In this document: in pieces, positions 21,616-29,867 of the stretch
Layout: each line of letters begins with the position of its first letter
Position numbering within the stretch: position 1 is the first letter of the stretch
Source: Pelagerythrobacter sp041912895
GTDB lineage: Bacteria; Pseudomonadota; Alphaproteobacteria; Sphingomonadales; Sphingomonadaceae
Assembly: GCF_041912895.1 (NCBI RefSeq)
Contig: NZ_JAYSGI010000001.1
Location: forward strand, 806,001-870,000
DNA: 64,000 bases
Direction: 5' to 3'
Made by a program: the position numbers and the translations under genes
Notes under the pieces: model-generated
Seen by the model: the letters and a program-made list of their open reading frames with translations, nothing else
What the model was told of the DNA's origin: nothing
The model's database searches: none

Positions 21616-22224
21616 TCAATACCCCATCAGCTTGAGCACTTCTTCGCGGCTGCGCGGATCGTCGCGGAACGTGCCCATCATGCGGCTGGTGATCATCCCG
21701 ACGCCCGGAGTGCGGACGCCGCGCGCGGTCATGCACGAATGGCTCGCCTCGATCACCACCGCGACGCCTTGCGGCTGGAGGTGGTGCCAGATGCAGTCGG
21801 CGACCTCCGCCGTCAGGCGTTCCTGCACCTGCAGACGGCGCGCGAAGCCGTGGAGCACGCGGGCGAGCTTCGATATGCCGACCACGCGATCGGTCGGCAG
21901 GTAGGCGATCGCCGCCTTGCCGATGATCGGGGCCATGTGGTGTTCGCAGTGGCTCTGGAACGGGATGTCCTTCAAGAGCACGATCTCGTCGTAACCGCCG
22001 ACTTCCTCGAACACGCGAGAAAGATGCACCGCCGGATCCTCGCCGTAGCCGAGGCAGTACTCCTTCCACGCGCGCGCGACGCGCTTGGGCGTATCGAGCA
22101 GGCCTTCGCGCGCCGGATCGTCGCCCGCCCAGCGGATCAGCGTGCGGATCGCGTCCTGCACCTCGTCAGGGACCGGAGGCTTGCCATCCGCCACGTCTTC
22201 GTCGGGCCCGACCAGGCTGCTCAT
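21616..22224 (-). CDS. folE: GTP cyclohydrolase I FolE
   Basis: A 202-residue enzyme converting GTP to 7,8-dihydroneopterin triphosphate, the first step of folate synthesis. The zinc ligands are visible: Cys93 and His96 in SHCEHH, and Cys164 in SHSCMTARG. GVGMITSRMMGTFR near the C-terminus is also characteristic. The ATG overlaps the stop of the upstream phospholipase D gene (ATGA). Confidence 0.97.
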   Translation of the reverse strand: MSSLVGPDEDVADGKPPVPDEVQDAIRTLIRWAGDDPAREGLLDTPKRVARAWKEYCLGYGEDPAVHLSRVFEEVGGYDEIVLLKDIPFQSHCEHHMAPIIGKAAIAYLPTDRVVGISKLARVLHGFARRLQVQERLTAEVADCIWHHLQPQGVAVVIEASHSCMTARGVRTPGVGMITSRMMGTFRDDPRSREEVLKLMGY

Positions 22225-23759
22225 CGTTTGACCTTCCTCTTCGCGCCGCGATAGGCGCGGCCGATCAGGCTTCCCTTGCGGAAAAGCCCGCCCTTGGCAA
22301 ACGGCTCGAACATGTCGTCGGGCCGTTCGGGATCGAGCAGCGTCGAATCGGCCAGCTTCTCTTCCGTCTCGCTGAGTTCGGGCACATCGTAGGGCCGCAG
22401 CGAACGACCCTCGGCCTGCCCATGATCGGCGATCAGGCGATGCATCGAACCGGCCGCTTCCAGCAGCCGCGCGACCTCGTCCTCCTCCAACCCGCAATGT
22501 TCGGCAAGCAGCGAACGGCGCAGCGCGCCGATCCCCTCGCAGGCATGGCCGTTGCCCGGCCGATCGCAATCGATGAACACGTCGCACTCGGAATCGAGAC
22601 CCATCGAGCGGTTGTTGAAGTTCGCCGACCCGATCCTCAGAACGCGGTCGTCGACGATGGTCAGCTTGGCGTGGACGTAGATCGGCGTCTCGCCGGTGTG
22701 CGGCACGTAGACCTTGAAGCGTTGCCGATGGTCGATTTCGGCCAGTCCGTGCAGCAAGCCGGCGCGGGCATAGTCCATCGCCTGCTGCTCCAGCCAGCCT
22801 TCGGCGGTGATCGGCTGGACCATCACGATCTCGGGCGGATCGTCCTCCTTCAACCGCCGCGCGATCGCTTCGGCGATCTTGCGCGAGGTGAAGTATTGGT
22901 TTTCCGAATAGATGAACCGCTTCGCGCGCGCGATCTGGTCGAGCAGGAGGCGCTCGATCTCGTCGACCTGCGGCAGGCCATCGTACTTCGCGCGGGTGCG
23001 GGCGATGCCGATCTCGACGTTCTCGAACTGGGCAGTCAGGCCATCGGGCCACAGGCTGTCGTCGGGAATATCGACCTGGTGCAGATCCTTGCCGCCGGCG
23101 CGCTCCCACCGTTCGCGGCTGTACATACCGAGCACGCGCGCGGCCTCGCCTTCGAACATCATCGTCGCATCGTGCCACGGGCCGTAGCGGCGGCCGCGCG
23201 GACGACGGCGACGGCGGTCGCGCTCGATATGATCGCGCGTGTCCCACCGATCCTGCGTCATGTCGATCCCGCCGCAGACCGCCAGCTTGTCGTCGAGCAC
23301 CGCGATCTTCTGGTGGTGCGAACAGCCGACCGGATGGTGCGTGTCGAACTTGAAGGTGATCGCGCGGTGCGACGCCATGCGCAGGATGTCGACCGCCATG
23401 TATCCGCGGAGCGCGAACTTGAGCACGCCGTAGTTCCACTTGAGCACGCGGATTTCCAGACCCTTGCGGTGGCGCGCCAGCCACATCAGGAAGCTGCCCA
23501 GCCGCCGGGGACAGTCGCGACGCAGAATGCGCGAGAACCAGCGCCGACCGACCGCCAAGTGGATGCGGGTGTCGAAATCCCATCCGACCAGCATGATCCG
23601 CCGCCGCGCCTTGAGCATCGCCTGCTGCATCAGCGCGAAATAGTCGGCCGCGTCGACGATCACGCTCGCGCGCTCGACACGGGCGTAGCGCCAGACGCCT
23701 GGTTCTTCGGATTCGTCGTTGAACTCGGGCTCGGTCGCGCCCGCCTCGGTCTTGCTCAC
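22221..23759 (-). CDS. Phospholipase D family protein, cardiolipin-synthase-like
   Basis: A 512-residue protein with two HKD motifs: HHQKIAVLDDKLAVCGG (about residues 142-158) and HAKLTIVDDRVLRIGSANFNNRS (about 361-383). These give the two-lobed phosphatidyltransferase/phospholipase fold. There is no obvious N-terminal membrane pair as in classical Cls; instead the N-terminus is acidic (MSKTEAGATEPEFNDESEEP) and the centre carries an Arg/Gly-rich insert. Known relatives act on phospholipids at the inner membrane or are exported; which applies here is not clear. It is coupled to folE by a 4-base overlap and lies 16 bases after the hemerythrin gene. Confidence 0.9.
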   Translation of the reverse strand: MSKTEAGATEPEFNDESEEPGVWRYARVERASVIVDAADYFALMQQAMLKARRRIMLVGWDFDTRIHLAVGRRWFSRILRRDCPRRLGSFLMWLARHRKGLEIRVLKWNYGVLKFALRGYMAVDILRMASHRAITFKFDTHHPVGCSHHQKIAVLDDKLAVCGGIDMTQDRWDTRDHIERDRRRRRPRGRRYGPWHDATMMFEGEAARVLGMYSRERWERAGGKDLHQVDIPDDSLWPDGLTAQFENVEIGIARTRAKYDGLPQVDEIERLLLDQIARAKRFIYSENQYFTSRKIAEAIARRLKEDDPPEIVMVQPITAEGWLEQQAMDYARAGLLHGLAEIDHRQRFKVYVPHTGETPIYVHAKLTIVDDRVLRIGSANFNNRSMGLDSECDVFIDCDRPGNGHACEGIGALRRSLLAEHCGLEEDEVARLLEAAGSMHRLIADHGQAEGRSLRPYDVPELSETEEKLADSTLLDPERPDDMFEPFAKGGLFRKGSLIGRAYRGAKRKVKR

Positions 23760-23775
23760 CCCTCCCTCGCCCTTT

Positions 23776-24264
23776 CTATTCCTTGGCGTCTTCCTTCTTT
23801 TCCGGGGTCACCTCGGCCTCGGTCTTCTCCTCGCGCTTGCGGCGCTCGAAGACCGATTCCATGTGTTCCTCGTCCGCTTCGGTGAGATAATTCTCGAAGT
23901 CTGGGAAGTGATCTTCCTCCTCCTCGTCGATATGGTGCCGGTACTGATGATCGAAGCTCTTGAACTTCGTCAGCCAGCCGCCCGTCGCCATGTCGGTTGC
24001 AGCGAGATCGTTGAGCGCTTCCTCGATCTCGTGGTGCTCGGCGACCGAATGGCGCGTTTCGCCGGTCGTCTCGGGCTTGCGCAGCATGGTGGAATAGAGC
24101 GCCTGTTCCTCCGCGGCGGCGTGGCTCTTCAGTTCTTTGGTGAGTTCGGTGAACAACGTTTCGCGTTCGTCGCTCTCGCCATGGGTTTCGAGAATGCGAT
24201 CGAGCAGCGAGCGGTGGCGGTCGTGATCCTGCTTCAGACGCGCGAAGATCGTTTCGGCGGTCAT
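23776..24264 (-). CDS. Hemerythrin HHE cation-binding domain protein
   Basis: A 162-residue four-helix protein with the expected His/Glu iron-ligand pattern (DHDRHRSLLDRI, HAAAEEQALY, HHEIEEALNDL, HHIDEEEEDHFPDF). The C-terminal 40 residues are very acidic and Lys-rich (ending EKKEDAKE) and probably disordered. Members bind a di-iron centre and act in oxygen, NO or redox sensing or iron-sulfur repair. It is upstream of the phospholipase D and folE genes on the same strand. The start at 24264 is the first ATG matching the domain. Confidence 0.9.
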   Translation of the reverse strand: MTAETIFARLKQDHDRHRSLLDRILETHGESDERETLFTELTKELKSHAAAEEQALYSTMLRKPETTGETRHSVAEHHEIEEALNDLAATDMATGGWLTKFKSFDHQYRHHIDEEEEDHFPDFENYLTEADEEHMESVFERRKREEKTEAEVTPEKKEDAKE

Positions 24265-24380
24265 GCGATGGGTATCCCTGTTCGGTGGAGGTGTACCCCG
24301 GCAGAATGGGCGAAGCACGGCATTGTTCCGCACGTCGCGGCGGGGGTGACGCGGCGCGGTTCGCGCACCATATTGCAGCA

Positions 24381-24782
24381 ATGGACGTATTTCGCCAAGC
24401 CCCGCCCACCGCCGAGGACATGGAGCGCATGGTGCGCGACGTCGTCGAATCTCTGCCCGATGAATTCCGCGATCCGCTGCGCAAGGTGGTGGTGCGGGTC
24501 GAGGAATTCGCCACGCGCGAGCAGCTCGACGCGGTCGACATCCGCAGCAAGTGGAACCTGACCGGGCTCTACGAAGGCCGCCCGCTCGACGAACAGTCGA
24601 TCTGGGATCCGGGCGACCTGCCGCCGGTCATCAGCCTGTTCCGTCAGCCGCTGGTGCGCGAATGGCGCGAGACGGGGGTCGATTTCGGCGATCTCGTGCG
24701 CCACGTGGTGATCCACGAGGCCGGGCATCACTTCGGCTTTTCCGATGACGAGATGCACTGGCTGGAAGATCAGGTCGACTGA
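24381..24782 (+). CDS. Zincin-like metallopeptidase family protein
   Basis: A 133-residue small cytoplasmic protein with the zinc-binding motif HEAGHHFGFSDDEM near its C-terminus (residues about 115-128), the arrangement of the Zincin_1/DUF1025 family. The start MDVFRQAPPTAEDMERMV is chosen because family members begin just before this helix; an upstream in-frame ATG at 24285 would overlap the hemerythrin promoter region. The function of the family is unknown. It converges with the PilZ gene, with 13 bases of 3' overlap. Confidence 0.85.
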   Translation: MDVFRQAPPTAEDMERMVRDVVESLPDEFRDPLRKVVVRVEEFATREQLDAVDIRSKWNLTGLYEGRPLDEQSIWDPGDLPPVISLFRQPLVREWRETGVDFGDLVRHVVIHEAGHHFGFSDDEMHWLEDQVD

Positions 24783-25090
24783 TCGCCCTGAGCAAGCTGA
24801 CTGCGGATATGGTCGAGCACCGGCCCGTAGATCGGATTCTCGAACTCCACCCCGACCACCTGACCCTCGCACCACCGCACCGTCGCCGCGATCGGTCCGA
24901 TGGCGCCGACCCGGATGGTGATCTGCGCGCCGGGGCTCAACCGGCCGAACTTGTCGAAAAACCGGCAGCCGCCTTCGGAGATGTCGAGCACGCTGACGTC
25001 CTTGGGCACGCCGGTGCCGGTGCGATAGCGGCCCTCGACCGCAATACCGTGGCGATCCTCGCGCCGGATTTCCCTGTCGTCGGGCCCCAT
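24770..25090 (-). CDS. PilZ domain protein (candidate c-di-GMP receptor)
   Basis: A 106-residue single-domain protein. The N-terminal REIRREDRHG supplies the RxxxR signature and SVLDISEGGCRF the D/NxSxxG signature, the two halves of the cyclic-di-GMP binding site. ATVRWCEGQVVGVEF completes the barrel. Stand-alone PilZ proteins act as c-di-GMP-responsive adaptors in motility or envelope synthesis. No partner gene is obvious here, although Flp pilin genes lie 0.8 kb away. A TTTACGTAAA palindrome (25130-25139) sits about 40 bases upstream of the start. Confidence 0.88.
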   Translation of the reverse strand: MGPDDREIRREDRHGIAVEGRYRTGTGVPKDVSVLDISEGGCRFFDKFGRLSPGAQITIRVGAIGPIAATVRWCEGQVVGVEFENPIYGPVLDHIRSQLAQGDQST

Positions 25091-25126
25091 GGGGCAAATC
25101 TACCCGCGCAGGCGCGGCAGGCAATA

Positions 25127-25143
25127 GGGTTTACGTAAAACCC
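25127..25143. promoter_or_regulatory. Near-palindrome upstream of the PilZ gene
   Basis: GGGTTTACGTAAAACCC contains the exact palindrome TTTACGTAAA with GGG/CCC flanks offset by one base. It lies 37-53 bases before the PilZ ATG (minus strand) in an otherwise G+C-rich region. It could be an operator or part of a promoter; no regulator is identified. Confidence 0.3.
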
Positions 25144-25214
25144 CCGGGAAGGCGCCTCAACAAACCTCGTCCGCCGCACGGCACTTAAGTCGGAACGGTC
25201 CTGAACCAGACGCC

Positions 25215-25252
25215 AAACGGCCCGCCCCCGCATTTGCGGAGACGGGCCGTTT
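25215..25252 (-). terminator. Hairpin terminator after tRNA-Arg
   Basis: AAACGGCCCG (25215-25224) and CGGGCCGTTT (25243-25252) are exact 10-base inverted repeats, starting three bases beyond the CCA of tRNA-Arg on the minus strand. An inner GCATTTGC mini-hairpin fills the loop. The stem ends in GTTT on the minus strand. Confidence 0.7.
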
Positions 25253-25254
25253 GA

Positions 25255-25331
25255 TGGCGCGCCCGAAAGGATTCGAACCTCTGACCCCCAGATTCGTAGT
25301 CTGGTGCTCTATCCAGCTGAGCTACGGGCGC
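25255..25331 (-). tRNA. tRNA-Arg (ACG)
   Basis: A 77-base tRNA read on the minus strand, CCA encoded. The acceptor GCGCCCG pairs with CGGGCGC, the anticodon stem CCAGA/TCTGG encloses the loop CTACGAA with anticodon ACG, and the T-arm contains GGTTCGAATCC. I see no duplicated 3' end nearby that would indicate an integrated element. Confidence 0.96.
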
Positions 25332-25376
25332 GCTTGGAGGGGGCCACATAGGGGCGGCGTTTGCGCTTGGCAATCC

Positions 25377-25817
25377 CTATCGGGTGCAAATCGGGGATGC
25401 GCCGAAAAAGTCGCGGACGAGCGCCACGTCGAGCGGTGGCATCGCGAGTCGCGGGATGTCGTGCGGCGCGAACCAGTCGATCTCACCGCCTTCGAGCGCT
25501 TGGGGCGCACCCGTCCAGCAGGCCGATGTGTAAAGCAGGATGACAATGCCCGGCGCGCCCGCTTCCGGCCCGCACTGGGCGAAGCCTGCCGGTTGCAGGT
25601 GGTCGCGGTCGAGGCCGATGCCGAGCTCCTCGCGAATCTCCCTTTCCAGAGCGAAATCAGGCATTTCCCCCGCCTCGACCTTCCCGCCGGGAAATTCCCA
25701 CAGCCCGCCATGATGCTTGTCTGGAGGGCGCCGGTGCATGAGCCAGCGCCCGTCCTCACGCGCGAGCGCGAGCGCCGCGACCGCGATCCATGTCGGATTT
25801 CCTGTCACGTCAACCAT
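25377..25817 (-). CDS. mutT: Nudix hydrolase, MutT-like (8-oxo-dGTP diphosphatase candidate)
   Basis: A 146-residue Nudix protein. The Nudix box GGKVEAGEMPDFALEREIRE, followed by ELGI, is complete, preceded by the LMHRRPPDKHHGGLWEFP block typical of MutT. MutT cleans the nucleotide pool of 8-oxo-dGTP. The start MVDVTGNPTWIAVAAL fits family length; the frame stays open further upstream but that overlaps the divergent Flp pilin promoter. Divergent from the first Flp gene (69 bases between starts). Confidence 0.88.
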   Translation of the reverse strand: MVDVTGNPTWIAVAALALAREDGRWLMHRRPPDKHHGGLWEFPGGKVEAGEMPDFALEREIREELGIGLDRDHLQPAGFAQCGPEAGAPGIVILLYTSACWTGAPQALEGGEIDWFAPHDIPRLAMPPLDVALVRDFFGASPICTR

Positions 25818-25886
25818 TCGGCGGAACCAATCCTTAACCCAACCTGGGCAGAAGCGATCGTCAGGACCGTATCGGGGGGCATCCCA

Positions 25887-26066
25887 GTGCTGAGGAAATT
25901 CCTGAATCGTATCGGGAACGACACCAGCGGTGCGACCGCCGTCGAATACGGCCTGATCGTGTCCTTGGTCGTCATCGCCTGCATCGTCGCAATTCAAGGC
26001 GTCGCCGGCGAAACGATAGAGATGTGGAGTACCATCTCGACTGAGGCCGCAGCGGCGATGGAGTAG
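25887..26066 (+). CDS. Flp-family type IVb pilin, GTG start
   Basis: A 59-residue prepilin-like protein: short basic leader, then SGATAVEYGLIVSLVVIACIVAIQGVA, the E-Y motif and hydrophobic helix of Flp pilins. The GTG start (25887) is preceded by GGGGGGC about 5 bases upstream. The leader Gly in the DTSGATAVEYG context is where TadV-type prepilin peptidase would cut. No tad assembly genes are in the window. A second Flp gene follows 122 bases later, with a different C-terminal half. Confidence 0.88.
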   Translation: MLRKFLNRIGNDTSGATAVEYGLIVSLVVIACIVAIQGVAGETIEMWSTISTEAAAAME

Positions 26067-26188
26067 GGGTCGGCGCTCGATCGGCGCTTTAGCACTTTTT
26101 CAACCCCTCCCCTCTATTTCCGCAGATTGCTCGTTCCCGCGTTGCAGGAAAGAGTTCGGGTATCGAAGACTGAACCAGGAGACTAGAC

Positions 26189-26371
26189 ATGAAGTTCATC
26201 ACCAAGCTGCTCCGCGACGAGCAGGGCGCCACCGCCATCGAATACGGCCTGATCGCCGCCCTGATCGCGGTCGCCGCGATCACCGCCATGAGCACGCTGG
26301 GCACCGAGCTCACCGAAACGTTCTCGACCGTGTCGAGCCAGCTTGGCGCGAACAACACCGTTTCGGGCTGA
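26189..26371 (+). CDS. Flp-family type IVb pilin
   Basis: A 60-residue Flp pilin, MKFITKLLRDEQGATAIEYGLI then AALIAVAAITAMSTLG, with the peptidase site at Gly before ATAIEYG and a short Ser/Thr-rich tail. AGGAG lies 9 bases before the ATG and a strong terminator follows. This copy is closer to consensus Flp than its upstream neighbour and is probably the major pilin (inference). Confidence 0.95.
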   Translation: MKFITKLLRDEQGATAIEYGLIAALIAVAAITAMSTLGTELTETFSTVSSQLGANNTVSG

Positions 26372-26391
26372 TTCCACTCTACCGGAAGAAG

Positions 26392-26422
26392 AAGGCGGCA
26401 GGAACGATCCTGCCGCCTTTTT
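26392..26422 (+). terminator. Intrinsic terminator after the Flp pilin gene
   Basis: AAGGCGGCAGGA (26392-26403) and TCCTGCCGCCTT (26408-26419) form a perfect 12-pair stem with an ACGA loop, followed by TTT. It lies 20 bases beyond the pilin stop and 13 bases before the convergent M48 protease stop, so it may serve both. Confidence 0.92.
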
Positions 26423-26434
26423 CATGCTCGGAGC

Positions 26435-27922
26435 CTAGCTGCCGCGCACCACGATCTTGACCTTCTGCCCGGCCTGCAGCTGGTCGCTCGAACCCAAGCC
26501 ATTGAGCACGCGGAAGCGCTGTTCCTTCGCATCGTCATAAGCCATCCGGTTCGCCAGCCCCGACACCGTGTCGCCGCTGCGCACCGTCACCACCTCAAGC
26601 CGCCGCGGCACCACCTGGCTCGCTTCGGCCTGGGTGATCCGGCGCATCGAATTGAACATCGGCGTGAACGTGCCCGAACGGCCCGACTGGCTGATCGTGG
26701 CGAAGTGGAACGCCTGGCTGTTCGAGAACTCGTAGGCAAACACCACCACGTCCACCTGTCCATTGCCGCTGTTGACGCGCGCGGTGCCGTAGGCGGCGGG
26801 AATTCCGTTCACCGTGGTCCGCTGGAGCGCGGCGGGTGCGAGAGTCTGCTGCTGTCCGCCGAGCGCCTGGAATACGCTGCGCACATAGGCCTCAAGGTTG
26901 CCGTTGTAGGGGCCGGTACTCAATTGCGCTTGCCCGCTCTGCCCGTTGATCGACACCGCGCTGGTGCCGTTGACCATGTAAAACCCCTGAGGCGCAGTGA
27001 ACGACAGGCGGAAGACCGGGTGGATGAACTGCCGCCCATCGATAATCCCCTGAGCCGGATCGTCGCCGTAGACGAGACCGTCGATCCGCGTGAGGAAAGT
27101 GTCGCGATTGGTCACGCCGCCCGCCCCGGCGGTGGCGCTCGCCCGCTGAAGCGCGGACTGCACGCGGCTCGCCGGATCGGGGTGGGTCGAGGCCCATTCG
27201 GGCACCGTCGCGTCGCCGCGCCCGGCCAGCGAGGCGTCGAGCGCGTTCTGCGATGCGAGGCTTTGCAGAACGGTGGCCATCGCGCGCGGATCGTAGCCGG
27301 CGCGATGGAGATACTGGATACCGAGATCGTCCGCCTGCAACTCCTGGTCGCGCGAGAAGCGCAGCGTGAGCAGTTGTGAGCCCTGCAGGAGCCCTTGTGA
27401 CACCTGCTGTCCGATGCTGCTGTCGCCCAGCAGGATGCCCGACAGGATCGCCCCCGCCGCGCCGAGCAGCGAATTCTGCTGCGCCGCGGCCTGCCGCCGC
27501 TGCGAATGGCGCGCGGCGACGTGACCGACCTCGTGCCCGAGCACACCCGCGAGCTCGGCCTCGTTGTTCATCAGCGCGACGAGTTGGCGCGTGGTGTAGA
27601 CGTAGCCGCCGGGGATCGCGAAGGCGTTGTTCACCGAGCTGTTGAGCAGCGTGACGGTGAAATCGGACTGCGCGTTGCCGAGGCCGGACTGTACGGCGAT
27701 ATTCTTGCCGACCTGCTCGACGTATTGCGCCTGCGGCCCCGTCATCGCGCCGCCGAATTCGGCGAGCAGTTGCGGATGCGCTTCCGCGCCCATCTGCGCT
27801 TCGGACTGGGTGATCGGAGTCGAGGCGCTGGGGATGTTGCCTCCGCCCATCGCGGTGCACGAAGTCAGCGCGAGCGAGAGAATTGCGGTTGAACCGAGGG
27901 CGAGTTTCTTCAAGTGGGGCAT
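26435..27922 (-). CDS. M48-family metalloprotease lipoprotein with C-terminal LysM-like domain
   Basis: A 495-residue envelope protease. The N-terminal signal has a lipobox (LALTSC, Cys22). The zinc motif HEVGH is at residues 130-134, with the third ligand in the QELQADDLGIQYLHRAGYDPRA segment. The last 55 residues (VTVRSGDTVSGLANRM ... RFRVLNGLGSSDQLQAGQKVKIV) read as a LysM-type peptidoglycan-binding module. Relatives such as BepA/LoiP police outer-membrane protein assembly. The start at 27922 is preceded by GGAGGAG; an ATG seven codons earlier is not. Upstream lies accA in the same direction, 94 bases away. Confidence 0.9.
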   Translation of the reverse strand: MPHLKKLALGSTAILSLALTSCTAMGGGNIPSASTPITQSEAQMGAEAHPQLLAEFGGAMTGPQAQYVEQVGKNIAVQSGLGNAQSDFTVTLLNSSVNNAFAIPGGYVYTTRQLVALMNNEAELAGVLGHEVGHVAARHSQRRQAAAQQNSLLGAAGAILSGILLGDSSIGQQVSQGLLQGSQLLTLRFSRDQELQADDLGIQYLHRAGYDPRAMATVLQSLASQNALDASLAGRGDATVPEWASTHPDPASRVQSALQRASATAGAGGVTNRDTFLTRIDGLVYGDDPAQGIIDGRQFIHPVFRLSFTAPQGFYMVNGTSAVSINGQSGQAQLSTGPYNGNLEAYVRSVFQALGGQQQTLAPAALQRTTVNGIPAAYGTARVNSGNGQVDVVVFAYEFSNSQAFHFATISQSGRSGTFTPMFNSMRRITQAEASQVVPRRLEVVTVRSGDTVSGLANRMAYDDAKEQRFRVLNGLGSSDQLQAGQKVKIVVRGS

Positions 27923-28016
27923 TGCGATGTCTCCTCCAGGCATGCGCGGCGCTCCACCCGCCGCTGCGTTTGTTCCTGTGAGGGTGAACCCGGCGCGTGC
28001 CGGCTCGGTTCCCGCG

Positions 28017-28964
28017 TCAGGCGCAGCCGATCTGCAGGAAGCGATCCTCGCGCATCCGGCGGATCCGTTCGGCCGGCAGTGCGGCGAGCGCGTCCAACTC
28101 CTCGCCGATCGCGGCGCCCAGCGCCTTCGCCGTGCCTTCGGGGTCGCGTTGCGCGCCGCCGACCGGCTCGCGCACGATGCGGTCGATCACACCCAGCTTT
28201 TCCAGATGCTGCGCCGTCACTTTCATCGCCTCGGCCGCGTCCGGAGCCTTGTCCGCGGTGCGCCACAGGATCGAGGCGCAGCCTTCGGGCGAGATCACCG
28301 AATAGACCGCGTGTTCGAGCATCAGCACGCGCTCGGCACTCGCCAGCGCGACCGCGCCGCCCGAACCGCCCTCGCCTACGATCGTCGCGACCATCGGGGT
28401 CGGCAGCGCGAGGCACGCCTCGGTGGAGCGGGCGATCGCCTCGGCCTGGCCGCGCTCCTCCGCCTCCACGCCGGGGAACGCACCCGAGGTATCGACCAGC
28501 GTCACCACCGGCAGGCCGAAGCGCCCGGCCATCTCCATCAGGCGGATCGCCTTGCGATAGCCCTCGGGCTTGCCCATGCCGAAGTTGTGGCGCAGCCGGG
28601 TTTCGGTGTCGTGCCCCTTCTCGTGCCCGATCAGCATCACGCGCCGTCCGCCGAGCCGCGCGAAGCCTCCCAGGATCGCCTCGTCCTCGCCATACGTCCG
28701 GTCGCCGCCGAGCGGGACAAACTCGTCGAAGGCATGGGCGACGAAATCGCGGAAGTGCGGGCGTGCAGGATGGCGGGCGACCTGCGTCTTCTGCCACGGG
28801 GTCAACGCGGCATAAGTGCTGGCCAGCAGGTCGGCGCTCTTCTGCTCCAGCCGGGCGAGTTCGCCGGAAATGTCGACATCGTCGCTGTCGGCGGCGGCGC
28901 GCAGTTCGGCGATGCGCGCTTCGAGCTGTGCGACGGGCTTCTCGAATTCGAGGTAGGAAATCAT
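28017..28964 (-). CDS. accA: Acetyl-CoA carboxylase carboxyltransferase subunit alpha
   Basis: A 315-residue subunit that, with AccD, transfers carboxyl from biotin to acetyl-CoA to make malonyl-CoA for fatty-acid synthesis. MISYLEFEKPVAQLEARIAEL is the typical start; RPHFRDFVAHAFDEFVPLGGDR and GMGKPEGYRKAIRLMEMAGRF are family signatures, followed by the crotonase-fold IVGEGGSGGAVALA turn. It follows xerD by nine bases. The partner accD is 32 kb away at 61281. Confidence 0.97.
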   Translation of the reverse strand: MISYLEFEKPVAQLEARIAELRAAADSDDVDISGELARLEQKSADLLASTYAALTPWQKTQVARHPARPHFRDFVAHAFDEFVPLGGDRTYGEDEAILGGFARLGGRRVMLIGHEKGHDTETRLRHNFGMGKPEGYRKAIRLMEMAGRFGLPVVTLVDTSGAFPGVEAEERGQAEAIARSTEACLALPTPMVATIVGEGGSGGAVALASAERVLMLEHAVYSVISPEGCASILWRTADKAPDAAEAMKVTAQHLEKLGVIDRIVREPVGGAQRDPEGTAKALGAAIGEELDALAALPAERIRRMREDRFLQIGCA

Positions 28965-28973
28965 CGCGCTCCG

Positions 28974-29867
28974 CTAGTCCGGCTTTGCGCGATGAGCAAG
29001 GGCGCGATGGGCAAGGGGGTGCCGGTCGTTGACCAGCGCGACCAGCCGCGCGCTGTCGACGTGGGTGTAGATCTGCGTGGTCGCGATATCGGCATGGCCG
29101 AGCAGGGTTTGGAGCACGCGCAGGTCCGCCCCGCCCTCCAGCAGATGCGTGGCGAAGGCATGGCGCAGGACATGCGGGCTGACTTTTTCGGGCGCGAGTC
29201 CCGCGCGCATGGCGAGATCCTTCAGCAGCTGGAACAGCCGCACCCGTGTCAGGTGCTTGCCTCCGCGCGAGGGAAACAGGTGCCTGCCCTCCGCCGGGCG
29301 CAGCACCAGCCAGCGTGACAGTGCCGCCTTCGCCCGCCCGCTGACGGGCACCATGCGCGCCTGCCCGCCTTTGCCCGTCACGGTGATGAATGGCGCATCG
29401 CGCGGCACCGCCGCGAGCGGCAGCGAAACGAGCTCGGTCGCGCGCAGGCCCGATCCGTAGAGCATTTCCAACAGCGCCAGCAGGCGCACCGCGCGCGGAT
29501 CGTCGCCGTCCGCCTCCTGTTCGGCGCGGGCGAACAGTGCTTCGATATCGGTGTGGCTCAGGATCTTGGGCAGCGGACGGCGGGTCGCCGGGCGCAGCAG
29601 CGCGGGCGAGGGATCGTCGGCCCGTACGCCTTCGTCCACCAGGAATCCGTAGAACTGACGCAGCGCCGACGCCTTGCGCGCGACGGTGGCGGGCGCGAGC
29701 GAAGCCCAAGCTTGCCCCAACCGCTCCAGATCGCCGCGTTCCGCGCTCTCCAGCGCGCCGACCACGTCTTCCGCACCTTCGAGATCTCGGCGATAGGCGG
29801 CCAGCGTGTTCGCCGCCGCGCCGCGCTCTGCGGCGAGCATGGCGAGGAAATCCTCGATCGCGGACAT
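28974..29867 (-). CDS. xerD: Tyrosine recombinase XerD
   Basis: A 297-residue site-specific recombinase for chromosome dimer resolution at dif. It has the N-terminal SAM-like domain (MSAIEDFLAMLAAERGAAANTL) and the catalytic tetrad in order: Arg in YGSGLRATELVSL, Lys in GKGGQARMVP, H-x-x-R in HVLRHAFATHLLEGG, His in LLGHADIATTQ and Tyr in IYTHVD. Placement beside aroK/aroB favours XerD over XerC, as in other alphaproteobacteria. This is a core gene, not an integrase of a mobile element. The start shares one base with the preceding stop (TGATG). Confidence 0.92.
   Translation of the reverse strand: MSAIEDFLAMLAAERGAAANTLAAYRRDLEGAEDVVGALESAERGDLERLGQAWASLAPATVARKASALRQFYGFLVDEGVRADDPSPALLRPATRRPLPKILSHTDIEALFARAEQEADGDDPRAVRLLALLEMLYGSGLRATELVSLPLAAVPRDAPFITVTGKGGQARMVPVSGRAKAALSRWLVLRPAEGRHLFPSRGGKHLTRVRLFQLLKDLAMRAGLAPEKVSPHVLRHAFATHLLEGGADLRVLQTLLGHADIATTQIYTHVDSARLVALVNDRHPLAHRALAHRAKPD

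Noticed and set aside
28974..29867. Tyrosine recombinase as evidence of an integrated element near tRNA-Arg
   Set aside because: The protein has XerD features and lies in the core xerD-aroK-aroB neighbourhood, 3.6 kb from the tRNA; no attachment-site repeat of the tRNA 3' end is visible.
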